Positions 23,226-33,551 of a stretch of 64,000 bases of DNA are shown here, one piece after another. Under the pieces are notes generated by a model, which saw only the letters and a program-made list of their open reading frames with translations, was not told the origin of the DNA and made no database searches. How positions within the stretch are numbered: position 1 is the stretch's first letter; each line of letters begins with the position of its first letter. Both the position numbers and the translations under genes were made by a program. Source of the DNA: Iris pallida (Eukaryota > Streptophyta > Magnoliopsida > Asparagales > Iridaceae); the NCBI GenBank assembly GCA_029216955.1, contig JANAVB010015600.1, positions 29,286,778-29,350,777 on the forward strand, in the 5' to 3' direction.

Positions 23226-26200
23226 TCAAACTGATGCTGCATTTCTAACTGTAGCCATCTTGGCCCAACCAGGATCCATGCAACGTCGGTCTCTGATCCA
23301 GCTGAGGATCCCCCGGATATCTCTGGCACTACCAACTCCACCCATCGATCGCATACACTGCTCCGCCCAGATGTGCCAAGTCAACGGACACTCAAAGAAT
23401 AGGTGGTCCATAGATTCCGCTGCGCCCATACAGAGTACACACTTCGGGTCTGGAATCTGCATCATAAACCTGATAAGTCTGTCCCGCGTCATCAACCTGC
23501 CCAGAAGGAGTCTATATGAACAGAGTTGCATTTTGCGGGCAATCCCCTTCGTCCAGATGAAGTCATACTCCGCAATCCTGTCATGTGGAGGCCGAATCAG
23601 ATTATAGCAACTTTTAAAACTGAATGTCCCGGACCCTCCAACCGAACCAGGAGCAGCCCAACTCCAGGAGTCCGCAGGCTGGCTAGTATCGATAGAGATC
23701 CGACAAATCGCCTCTCCAAACTGAGCCGTGAATGGATACTCCTCGGACCTCCAGCTCCCATCCCTGATGATCCGACTGCATGTCACCCCCCGGCTCGCCT
23801 CTCTGTCCCACTGAGTATCCAAGATCTCCAGAAGGGAGCCATTTTCCATCCACGGGTCCAGTCAGAGATTAGTATTCGTCCCATCTTTCATAATCCTGCA
23901 AATAGCGGACTGTAGAACCGGTCTGCACCTAAGAATAGCCTTAAATGAGACCGAAAAATTGTTATCAATCCTGCATTGCCAGAAATTCATCCGCCGCACA
24001 TATCTGCTAGCCAGCCACTCTGCCCAAAGGGAACCTCCCGTGATGAACCGTCACGCCATCCGCAACCCAGATGCCTCCCTAACCGCCTGAAGAGGTCGCA
24101 ACCCCACTCCTCCTTCCTCCGGGTCCGGCAGAGTTGTTCCCAAGCAATCGCATGCATACCTCCTCTCCAGATGAAATTAGCACAAATGGACTCCACCTTC
24201 CTTATGGTAGCTACCGGAATCTGAATCGATTGCAACCAGAACATAGCGATGCCAGAGATAACAGACCTCACCAGCTCAATACGGCCACCAAAGGACAGTC
24301 CAGCTGCCTGCCAGCCTTCCACTCTCCTTTGGGCAAAATCCACCAGGCTGAGACAATCCTGATTCCTGGCATAATTGACCGTCAGCGGAACCCCTAGATA
24401 CTTCACCGGTAACTCTCCTTTCTCCACTCCCAGAGCAAGGGCCCGTTCCTCCTTGAGGGTGCACTGAGAGCTGAAATAGACCCTGCTCTTCTCCCTATTC
24501 AGCTGCAGATCGGACAGCCTCCCAAACTCCTCCATAATATCTGAAAGTGCCCTCATCCCCCTCATAGATGGATGCAGGAATACCAAGAGGTCGTCAGCAT
24601 ATATCAAGTGAGACACCACCGGCTTGACCTGCCTGAAAAGAGGAACAATCTTCCTACTATGCACAGCCAGGTCCATCAAACAAGTGAAGTACTCCATCAC
24701 CAAAGTGAACAGGTACGGAGAGAGAGGATCCCCCTGCCGCAGTCTCCTGTTGCTCGAGAAGCATCTATATGGAGTACCCTGAATAAGGACCGAAAATGTG
24801 GGGGAGCATATGCACTCCCTCACCCTTGCCACCCATCTCTCATCAAACCCCATAACAAGCATAAGATGGCATAGGAAGTCCCTGTTGACCGTGTCATAGG
24901 CTTTCCGCAAATCCAGCTTCACACAAGCCTTCATCCCCTCCGGCTTGTTGAAATCTCTCACCATCTCATGAGCAAGAAGGCTGTGCTCAGCAATCGAGCG
25001 CCCCTTGATGAAAGTCGCTTGATTCCGAGACACCAAGTCCTGCATAATCCCCTCCATACGCCGACACATGAGGTGAGTAATTATCTTGTATAGATAATTA
25101 CAACACGCAATAGGCCTGAAGTCGGCGAGGGAGGTCGCACCTCCTTCTTCGGAACAAAGGTCAAGAATGTGTGATTCAGCTCCTTCAACAACTTCCCTTC
25201 CAAGAAGAACTCCTGCACCGCCTCCAGGACTGAGAACTTAAGTTCACCCCAGTGACGCCTAAAAAAGTCGCAAGAGAAGCCGTCCGGCCCCGGAGCCTTA
25301 TTTGGGTCAGCCTTCATCACAATAGCCTCCACCTCCTCCAATCTCACAGGGGCTAGCAGCAAACTATTTCCATGGTGCGTTACCAGCCGCTTCGTGACAA
25401 GCCCTGGGAACGTGATTGGATAATCTGACTGTTGGTATAAGTCCGAGTAGAACCTGACTGCCTTCTCCTGGATCTCCACTGGGTCTCCAACAAGCCTGCC
25501 CTCGCCATTAAGCAGCCTGGGGATGCTGTTCCGGTGCTGTCTGGCACGGATCACATCATAGAAGAACTTGGTACATCGGTCACCATTCTTGAGCCAGGAA
25601 CACTTGGCCCTCTGGGCCGCACTAATCTCCTGCTGAAGTCTCATGATGGTGACCTCCGCAATCAGGTCCCTCTCCCTAGCCGCCAACTCCCCGCTCAGCA
25701 TGTCAGACTGCAGAGCCTCCTGGACCTCTCGAAGCTCGGCCTCCTTTTCCTCCAGGGAAGACCGCGGCATCTTCTTCACCCAATCCCGGATAGCTCTCTT
25801 AACCTGTTTGAGTTTGTGAACCATGCGGAACTGAGCCGTGCCCTCCCTAGTATGCTGCAGCCCTCTCATAACAACCTCCTCGTATCCCCCAGAGAGGTAC
25901 CAGCCATTGTTGTACCGGAATGGCCGAGTCTTCCAAGTGGGCCTCTCAGAGAGAGACCTACCCGGATAGGAGAGTGATCGCTGGTCCCCGCCGCTAGCCC
26001 TTCCGCCCTGGAATTCGGGAAGTAGCGAAACCATTCGCTATTTCCCAAAGCCCGATCAAGCTGACAGGCGATCCTGTTATGAACCGTCTTATTGTGCCAG
26101 GTCCAGATGTGTCCATCCCTCTCCAGTCCCCTCAGCCCAGACAAGAGGAGACACCTCTGGAAGTCGTATAGGATCGGATCCGGCACCGGACGGCCTCCCA

Positions 26201-26651
26201 CCTTCTCATGCCGATGAAGCATGGCATTGAAGTCTCCCATAAGCAGCAGGGGAAGATGCAGGAGCTCCGCCATCCGTCCTACGCGAACAATATCCTCCCA
26301 CAAGGTATCACGACGCCGCCTGTCGTTGTGCCCATAAACTGCGCCAAGAATGAAGCGGAATCCTCCTTTGTTTATAAAGGAGATGCCAATAAGCTGCTCC
26401 GACATCAGCACCTGATCCCCCTCCCAACTATCTCTGTTCCACCGAATCCAGATCCTAGCCATATCGCAGAGATCCAGGTTGTGAGCTTGCCCCCAGTTTC
26501 CCGGAGTCCTGCGAGATAGCATAGTCGCCCCTCTAATCTTCGTCTCAAGCAAAATAGAAATGTCACACTTCTTCCTCTTCAGAACACTACTAATCTCCCT
26601 CCATCTCCCAATGGAACACCCTCCACGAATGTTCCAGGCAAGGACTGACAT
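23226..26651 (-). pseudogene. LINE B ORF2: endonuclease, reverse transcriptase and C-terminal zinc region, frameshifted
   Basis: The frame opens with ATG at 26651. The endonuclease motifs look complete: WNIRGGCSIGRW, LLETKIRG, GAVYGHND, LMGDFNAML, IACQLDRALGN and GTSDHSPI. Around 25.95 kb the frame changes. The next part carries SSLEEKEAELREVQ (coiled-coil-like linker) and DPNKAPGPDGFSCDFF; a further change follows near 25.08 kb; then ATFIKGRSI, KLDLRKAYD, RQGDPLSPYLFT and LIYADDLLVF. The last shift, near 24.1 kb, precedes TFSFKSCYNLIRPP, KGIARKMQLCSYRLL and CVLCMGAAESMDHLFFECP. All catalytic residues I can identify are present, so inactivation is through frame breaks only, probably modest in age. 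Confidence 0.92.
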
Positions 26652-28276
26652 TAATTAATTAATGTGGGGTCCCCCTGAACTCCAGCCGGACTGACACCCG
26701 TGGGAAGTGTTCCGTCCGTCAAATCTATATCCTCCCCCATCTCCGTCCCCGAGGAGGGAGCAAGATGTGCCTGAATCCTGGAAAGAGCCAAGGTCCAATC
26801 AGGGTTGGCCACGGTCTGATCATCTAGCCCCCCTAGCTCATCTTCCCGTGGGGACGGGGCATGTCTTTTCCTGCTATAGACCTTTTCCACCATAGAAGTC
26901 TCCATCCCATCCTGTCTGCTAATCAGAGAACTCATACCCCTGGTCACCATCATCCTCTGGGGCCTGAACGGGACCATCGCGCCCTGGGAACCCTCCTGTC
27001 TCGGCGGGGTGTCAATCTCTGACCTCCTGGCCACCTCCATCAAGGAGTCCTCCTCCGTCGGCCTGACTGTCGCCGCCACTCTGGTAATGGGACTGGCCGC
27101 CACCTCTGGCTCAGCTACCTCCATCTGCGCAGCCGAGGACCTAGCTGTCTCCGTCCCTCTCGTCAGGCAAGCACTAGAAGAGTGCCCAAAGCACGCACAA
27201 AGGGAACACATTGGGGGGAGCCAATCATACTCCACGGCCTGCGTCAGAACCTCCCCGGACGCCACCTGATACTCGAGCATACGCGGAAGCTCCGTCCCAG
27301 CCTTAATCTCCACAAATACCCTGGCGTACATCAGCCTGGTACGGAAAGCAGTAGCCTCATCCGCCTTGATCGGCTTACCGACCAAGCTAGCTAATCTCAT
27401 AAGCAGAGGGATACTCCAGTATTTTACCGGGAACTCAGGAAAGCGAATCCAGACGGGAATCGCATTCAGCACTTCCTTCTCACATCTCAACTCCGGTGTC
27501 CACTCCTTCAGGATAATGAGCCGTCCATCAAAGGACCAGGGCCCTCCTTGAATGATCCTGGACACATCCTCCTCCAAGTCGAATTTCACAAAATAAAATC
27601 CATTCTCACGGGAGAAGATCTCCATGCTTCCCTTGGGACGCCATACCCTCTCTGCATAGCCCCGTATCTGCCCATAGAACGGTTTACTTTCCAACACATA
27701 CATCACCAATGTCTTCTTCCAGAAGTCCGTAACCTCTGCTATCTCCTCTGCTGGAAAGTATGCTCGGAGGCCTCCTCCTACCTGCATCGGTGGCACATAC
27801 TCCATCGACACCGGACTCTTATTCACACCCGACATACAAACATCCTTCCAAGATTTGGGACGAGGCCCGACGGTGGCCGTCTGGGGAGTGGCAGCCGGAG
27901 GCCTCTGACTCCCGGCATCTACAGCGATACCCTTTCCTTTCTCCGCCGACGTTGCCTTTGGCCGCCATCCAGTTGCAGTACGCCCCGGTCCGCCTCCCTG
28001 TCGTCTCGTGCCACCTCTGCCAATGGTAGACATATTTTCGTTCCTCCCAAGGCCCGTCCGACTCATTACTTGATTTAGAGTCCCTATTTCCCCTCCCGGG
28101 CGCCGTCTCACCACCGTCGTCCAACCCTCGTCCTCTAACCGGCCATCCCGAGCCCCGGATCCCGATCCGAAATTAAAAATAGGAGCATCTCCGTTGATCG
28201 CCGGCGAAGTCGGGGTACCCCGGGCCGCCCTGCCCTCCGCAACCGCCTGGGGGGGGGGGGGGGGGTCGGCCGACAC
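26651..28276 (-). CDS. LINE B ORF1: DUF4283-like protein with zinc knuckle, intact
   Basis: A 541-residue open frame. Order: Pro/Gly-rich N-terminus; WTTVVRRRPGG near residue 55; YVPPMQVGGGLRAYFPAEE near 160; DUF4283-like core with LYVLESKPFYGQIRGYAER-type sequence (here VMYVLESK), FYFVKFDLEEDV, GGPWSFDGRLIILKEW and VLNAIPVWIRFPEFP (about 190-285); zinc knuckle CSLCACFGHSSSAC (C-x2-C-x4-H-x4-C) near 355; variable acidic tail. This is the plant L1 Gag-like, RNA-binding protein. The chosen start is the first ATG of the frame; an upstream ATG at 28518 is in another frame and is separated from it by a run of about 16 identical bases (28250-28265), so a longer N-terminus is possible. Its TAA stop shares a base with the ORF2 ATG. 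Confidence 0.9.
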   Translation of the reverse strand: MSADPPPPPQAVAEGRAARGTPTSPAINGDAPIFNFGSGSGARDGRLEDEGWTTVVRRRPGGEIGTLNQVMSRTGLGRNENMSTIGRGGTRRQGGGPGRTATGWRPKATSAEKGKGIAVDAGSQRPPAATPQTATVGPRPKSWKDVCMSGVNKSPVSMEYVPPMQVGGGLRAYFPAEEIAEVTDFWKKTLVMYVLESKPFYGQIRGYAERVWRPKGSMEIFSRENGFYFVKFDLEEDVSRIIQGGPWSFDGRLIILKEWTPELRCEKEVLNAIPVWIRFPEFPVKYWSIPLLMRLASLVGKPIKADEATAFRTRLMYARVFVEIKAGTELPRMLEYQVASGEVLTQAVEYDWLPPMCSLCACFGHSSSACLTRGTETARSSAAQMEVAEPEVAASPITRVAATVRPTEEDSLMEVARRSEIDTPPRQEGSQGAMVPFRPQRMMVTRGMSSLISRQDGMETSMVEKVYSRKRHAPSPREDELGGLDDQTVANPDWTLALSRIQAHLAPSSGTEMGEDIDLTDGTLPTGVSPAGVQGDPTLIN

Positions 28277-28529
28277 CCCCTTGGCCTTCGCCCCGCTCCC
28301 CCAACCGGCGCTGTCACGAGCGGGGGTCCGTCCGACCCCCCACTTTCGCCGCCTGTCACGAACGTGGATCCTCCCGGTCCGCCACCACCTGTCAGAGGGG
28401 GCCGCCCGCCCCCTCCCTTCCTCCCCGGCCTCCTCCTCCCCTCCGCGAGTGGGTCCGGCGGTCGGGGAGGAGGGGATAGGAAAACCCTCGGCGCTGTCAC
28501 GAGCGACTCCTGCTGCATCGAGAGTTTTT

Positions 28530-29029
28530 ATATATATATATATATATATTAGATCTACAACTTCAACAACTCGTTATATATATATAGCTAATCCTATATT
28601 TCCAAGACTTAAGATTTATTCAATATTTACAAGGTAGAAAACCTAAGCTTTTAAATTTTATATTTTTCAAAGATATTATTTTAATAACTGTAATCATATC
28701 CAAATTTAAAGTTTAAGCTTACCCAAAATCTAAAATCTAAAGGTTATACTTATTCATATTACAACTTGAGCCATAAATAAGCAAGATATATATGACTTCA
28801 AATTTATCCAAATTTACAGGATTTAAAGCTTACAATTTAAATAAAAAAACCAAAAAAAATAGTATTTAAATCTAAGATAAATTATATGAGCATTTGAAAC
28901 TAGTATTAATAAAGGATGTCGTTATTGGCACTCTTAAATGTTATCCTGCACTCCTTTTACAGCACCCTTAATAAATATTCTAAATTGTTTTAAATAACTA
29001 TGTTCCATAATTGTACGGCACACGCACAT
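28530..29029. other. Unassigned AT-rich spacer
   Basis: Starts with (TA)n at the 5' end of LINE B, then AT-rich sequence with no recognised feature. Confidence 0.6.
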
Positions 29030-29037
29030 GCCCAAAC

Positions 29038-29526
29038 CATGGTTTAAAGTATCGGCCGATACCGATCCGATGCGGCCGATACCAATACGGTTTGGCATGT
29101 CCCGATCCGATACCGACCGATGCCCGATACTGACCGATACCGACATTGGGGTCTCTTTTCCGGTCAATTCGGTAAAAGAAAATTAAACGAAAAAGACAAA
29201 TCAACAAGGTTTTAAAGCATAATAAGGTTGTAAAAGCATGTAAAAGAAGGAAATCAATCTATTTGTATGAAATCAATCGGTAGGGGTGACTACTATTTCA
29301 TTTAATTTCAAAACTACTAAAAAATAACACAGAAAAGACTTAAAATTATACCTAAATGTATAAATATATGTTTTTAAATGTAAATAATTTATTAGTAGTT
29401 ATTTGTTTTCCGATACCAAAAAATCCGATACTCCGATCCGATACCGTCGATACTACCGATGTCGCCGATACCGATACTTATAGGAATAGCCCGATACCGA
29501 TTCCGATACCGATACTGTGAACCTTG
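29038..29526. mobile_element. hAT-like non-autonomous element, perfect 8-bp target duplication
   Basis: GCCCAAAC flanks both sides (29030-29037 and 29527-29534). The termini are imperfect inverted repeats, CATGGTTTAAAGTATCGG and, reversed, CAAGGTTCACAGTATCGG. The subterminal parts are packed with CCGATAC / GTATCGG words, likely transposase-binding repeats. No transposase. 489 bp. The 8-bp duplication and subterminal repeats fit hAT. Confidence 0.8.
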
Positions 29527-29534
29527 GCCCAAAC

Positions 29535-29560
29535 CAAACCCCCCCCCCCCCCCCCATATA

Positions 29561-29593
<33 letters not shown>

Positions 29594-29594
29594 G
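29535..29594. repeat. C-run, (TA)n and T-run at the 3' edge of LINE C
   Basis: About 16 C, then (TA)n, then about 18 T; the T-run is the complement of the poly(A) tail of LINE C. Confidence 0.85.
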
Positions 29595-31564
29595 GAAAAA
29601 GGTAAATTTTATTCCAAATGAAAAGTCATACTCATACAACATACATCCTGAGTGGGACTCCCACTCAGCACTCATACATTCTCCATAGCATTTACATCAA
29701 ACTCAATGTTATGAAGAATGCCAACCGGAGGTGTGACTAGTCCCTCAAAGATACGGCGGTTTCGCTCCCGCCAAACATGCCAAACCGAAGCCGCCAAACG
29801 AACTCTAGCCGTGCGGAACCAGTCCTGACCTCGACCCCTGCTACCTCGTATCACCGGGATGATATCCCCAATGTTTTTACCAGAGGCGCACACTCCCAAT
29901 ACCCGGCTCTGCTCCGACCAAATCTGCCATGCCAAAGTGCACTCAAAAAATATATGTCTAATAGACTCAGGCGCAGAGGAACAGAGCACACATATGGGAT
30001 CCGGCACTGCCACTCCAAATGAACTCAGGCGATCCCTCGTTAAGAGGCGACCCAGAAGAAGCTTATAGACACACAGCTGCATCTTCCTGGCCAGACCCTT
30101 ACACCAGACGAACTCATAATCCGGACTCATAGGAAAAGTGTGCCGGATTAGATTGTAGCAACTACGGAACTGGAACTCCTCCGATCCCAAAGATGCTCCA
30201 GGCGGCTCCCAGATCCATCGATCTGCAGGCAAAGCCGGATCAATGGCAGTAGACATAATGATCCCTCCCAGCTCCTCAGTGTATCGATAAGATTCCGGCC
30301 TCCACACTCCATCTCGTAAGATCCGGCTGCACTGCAGACCTCGTCTGTCCTCCATGTGAGTCGCGGATCCCCTGATGTCTAGCAAGGACCGCCTATCAAT
30401 CCATGGGTCCCTCCAGAGATCCGTGCCCGACCCATCCCTCATGACCCTCCGGATAGCAGTCTTGAGCACAACCCTATGTCTTAGGACAGTCTTGAACGTG
30501 ACAGAATGGTTGTTATCAGGGGCACACGTCCAAAAGTTGCCCTGCTTCACATATCTGCTGTGCATCCAGTCCGCCCACAGAGACCCCCTGCTAATGAAAC
30601 TCCAGGCCAACTTGAGCGCCGAGGCTTCCCTGATCTCCAGCAACGGCCTTAGTCCCACACCACCCTCCTTCCTGGGACGACAAAGCTGCTCCCACGAGAC
30701 CGCATGCATACCCCCCTCCAAAGGAAATCAGCACAAAGACGCTCCACTCGCCGAATAGTAGCCACCGGAAGAAGGATGGACTGGAGCCAAAAGTGTGCCA
30801 CGGCCGAGACCACAGATCTGATCAGCTCTATGCGTCCGCCAAAAGACAGGCCGGCGGCTTGCCAGCCTTCTACTCTCCTCTGGATATACTCAACCAGGCC
30901 CTGGCAGTCCTGATCACGTGCATAATTGACGGTGAGGGGTACACCTAAATAACGCACCGGAAGCTCACTTCTCGCGATACCCAGGGCATCAGCCCGCTCC
31001 TCCTTCTGGGAACATCGGGAACTGAAGTATACCCGACTCTTATCCCTGTTCAGCTGGAGACCCGAGAAGGACTTAAGATCTTCCATAATACCCGCAAGCG
31101 TCTGCATCCCCCCCATCGAAGGCTGGATGAAGACCAGTAGATCATCAGCATAAATAAGGTGCGTGACTGGCGGGTCCATCCTCCGAAACAAAGGCACCAA
31201 CCGACCATGGTGAACTGCCAGGTCCATCAGACAAGTAAAGTATTCCATCACAATCGTGAACAGGTAAAGGGACAGTGGGTCACCTTGCCTCAGCCCACGG
31301 TTGCTCTGGAAATATCCGTAAGGAACGCCCTGGATGAGGACAGAAAAAGTAGGGGTCGAGATGCACTCCCTGACCATCGCAACCCAGTGATCCGCGAACC
31401 CCATGGCAGACATCAGATGACAAAGGAAGTCACGATTGACCATGTCATATGCCTTCCTCAGGTCCAATTTCACACAAGCTTTCTCCCCACCCGGTCTGCT
31501 AAATCCCCTTACCATCTCATGCGCCAGGAGGCTATGCTCTGCAATCGACCTCCCCTTGATTGAA

Positions 31565-31569
<5 letters not shown>
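29580..31569 (-). mobile_element. LINE copy C: 5'-truncated L1-type copy with poly(A) tail
   Basis: On the minus strand it starts inside ORF2 at IKGRSIAEHS and runs to the common 3' terminus, followed by poly(A). Motifs present: KLDLRKAYDMVNRD, GLRQGDPLSLYLFT (P-L-S-L instead of P-L-S-P), LIYADDLLVF, YLGVPLTVNYARD, then in another frame GGMHAVSWEQLCRP, FQFRSCYNLIR, CVLCSSAPESIRHIFFEC and VWHVWRERNRRIFEGLVTPP. The single frame change lies at the same G6 run as in copy A. The 5' truncation point abuts (TA)n at 31570-31608. Confidence 0.93.

Positions 31570-31608
<39 letters not shown>
31570..31608. repeat. (TA)n microsatellite at the truncated 5' end of LINE C
   Basis: About 39 bp of perfect TA directly at the truncation point. 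Confidence 0.95.
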
Positions 31609-31613
<5 letters not shown>

Positions 31614-32515
31614 ATGTGAATGTATTACAATTCTCGGATTAAACCATGTCCTACTTTTCGGACAATGAACGGCTCATATTACAATCTCCTGGCCTAGACT
31701 AGGGTTTGATTTCTTTGCACATCGATCCTTGATTTTTGCGTATAGTATCCTTCTTATATGGTAGATGGAAAATTTGGGAGATTCTTTTCTATGACGGAAC
31801 ATGATTCCATTGTGATCTACTGATCTTTATAGAGAGCATTTATGTATCCTCTCTTTCAGTTTAGGAAACTTGAGGGTGCTCCTTCACTATAGCAGGAGCC
31901 TAAATTAGGTGACTAAAAATGTAGGTTCCCATCCAGCCACTGGCTGCTGAAGTTTCATTACAGGTGCCTTGGAGCCACTTGTAAGAACATGTTAGCTGCT
32001 ATGCGGAGCTTTCTGGATGTTGATTCGCCCTCCATGGTGTTAGTCCCGGGGCATAATTTTAAGATGAAAAACTGATTTAGGCAACACTTTGAAGAAGGTG
32101 CACGACTGAGATTCCGGAGGATTCAGAAAGAGACGAATTCAAATGCAACACTTCGAAGAAGGCACAAATGAATTTCGTAGTAGCAACGAAAGCCCGCAGA
32201 ATATTTCTGATTAGATCAGAAAAGAGATCTCGTTCTTCCTCGTAAACGTGTTACAATTGGGATAGAACGAATTACAAAAGAAGAAAAGATGAACAGAAGA
32301 AGAAAGAAGTCATACTGGGGTGACGAATCGCCGGAGCTCAAAGCTAGATTCGCCCAACACGAATAGCTTCCAATAACCAATAAGTTCGAAAAAGAACTTT
32401 GGAACACTCTGCTCTTCTGACTCCTCGGATGAACAGAACTCTGGCGTTGTTTCTCTCTTCTCTGCTCTCTGTCGAATTTCATAAGGAAAGTGTATAGAAC
32501 AACCAGTAGTCTGAG
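31609..32515. other. Non-coding spacer, possibly distal LTR sequence
   Basis: No gene seen. 32050-32480 has features of a copia LTR 3' part on the minus strand, including a near-duplicated ACTTTGAAGAAGG / ACTTCGAAGAAGG motif, but it has no partner in the second LTR copy, so its membership is uncertain. Confidence 0.35.
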
Positions 32516-32516
32516 A

Positions 32517-33202
32517 GAGAAGAGAGGAACTTATATAGGCACACGCAGTAATCGTCCAATATGCAAAACGTTCGGGACGTGGGAAGAACCGTTTCCGAAC
32601 GTTTCGTAACCGTTCAGATCGTGCACAGACACGACTGCGCTAATTGTCGCACAACGCGCGCTAACTGCGCCAACGCGCACTCGCACATAACGAGCACAAC
32701 GCGCATAGCGTGCGCTGCACGTACTGCGCAAACTACTACGCCAACTGCCGCGCCATCGGGCAGCACCAGCTGGCCGTGCCAACTGGCACGCCATCTAACC
32801 GCGCCATCTGGCAGTGCGATCGGCAGCGCAGAGGCTCGCGCAACGAGTGCAACTTAAGCGCACTATGCGCCTAGCGACGATGCTGACGTGCTAAGTGCAA
32901 AGTGCGCCAACAAAATGTCACATTACGCCTCATGAGCCCATGAGTCCGAGTCCGAGTCGCTAAGCCCCTACGGGACTTAGCTCGTAAGGAATTAATTCCA
33001 AGAGCATGACAAAAAGCATTAATGCTTTATTGTTGAGTTAGCCTTCTTTCCGCTAGAAAAATACTCCAATATGGCACCCATGTGCCCCTCCACACCTCAT
33101 GTGCACCTCTAAACACAAGCAAAACTTATATATAGAGATACAAGTCATTTGGCCTAGGCAATGCGGGACTATTTTTTCTAGCTTCAAGGCCAAACTCCAA
33201 CA
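32517..33202 (-). mobile_element. Copia-like LTR, left copy
   Basis: On the minus strand it begins TGTTGGAGTTTGGCC at 33202 and runs to about AAGTTCCTCTCT at 32517. The same order of sequence, only lightly diverged, occurs at 33322-36527. Shared landmarks on the plus strand are AGGAACTTATATAGGCAC, GTTCGGGACGTGGGAAGAACC, GAGTCCGAGTCGCTAAGCCCC and the CCAAACTCCAACA end. The TGTTGGA start is common in copia LTRs. Confidence 0.65.
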
Positions 33203-33321
33203 ATCTTCCACATATCTCTATATATGGGTTTGAGTGTTCACCACAATGACTGTCCATCATGCATTAGGATAGATGTCGCTGATGACTTGAATCTTCCCGC
33301 ATGGGTTAAACAACAATATGA
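33203..33321 (-). mobile_element. Remnant internal region between the two LTR copies
   Basis: Only about 119 bp separate the LTR copies, with no coding content. On the minus strand TTGTATCATATTG lies just inside the right LTR and is a weak match to an initiator Met-tRNA primer site. Either a TRIM-like element or the product of a large internal deletion. Confidence 0.4.
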
Positions 33322-33551
33322 TACAAGAGAGGAACTTATATAGGCACGCGCAGTAACCGTCCAGTATGCAAAACGTTCGGGACGTGGGAAGAACCGTTTT
33401 CGAACGTTTCGTAACCGTTCAAATCGTGCACAGATACGACTGCGCTAATTAGCGCACAGCGCGTGCCATCTGCGCTAACTGCGCCAACGCGCGCTGCACG
33501 CACTGCGCACAAACTGCTGCGCCAACTACCGCGCCATTGGGCAGCGCCATC

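Larger units (their letters stand above)
23041..28529 (-). mobile_element. LINE copy B: near full-length L1-type retrotransposon
   Basis: Minus-strand element with a GC-rich leader (28270-28529), intact ORF1, ORF2 overlapping it by one base, and the 3' terminus that reads TTGGAATAAGGGTAAA on the plus strand. (TA)n borders both ends (about 23025-23040 and 28528-28549). ORF1 is open; ORF2 is interrupted by frame changes. It is diverged from copies A and C over its whole length but collinear with them, and is the best template for understanding the family. Confidence 0.95.

Noticed and set aside
33202..33330. Complete TRIM element
   Set aside because: LTR pair and short spacer fit, but the primer site is a poor match and the left LTR may extend further than the right, so a deletion product is as likely.
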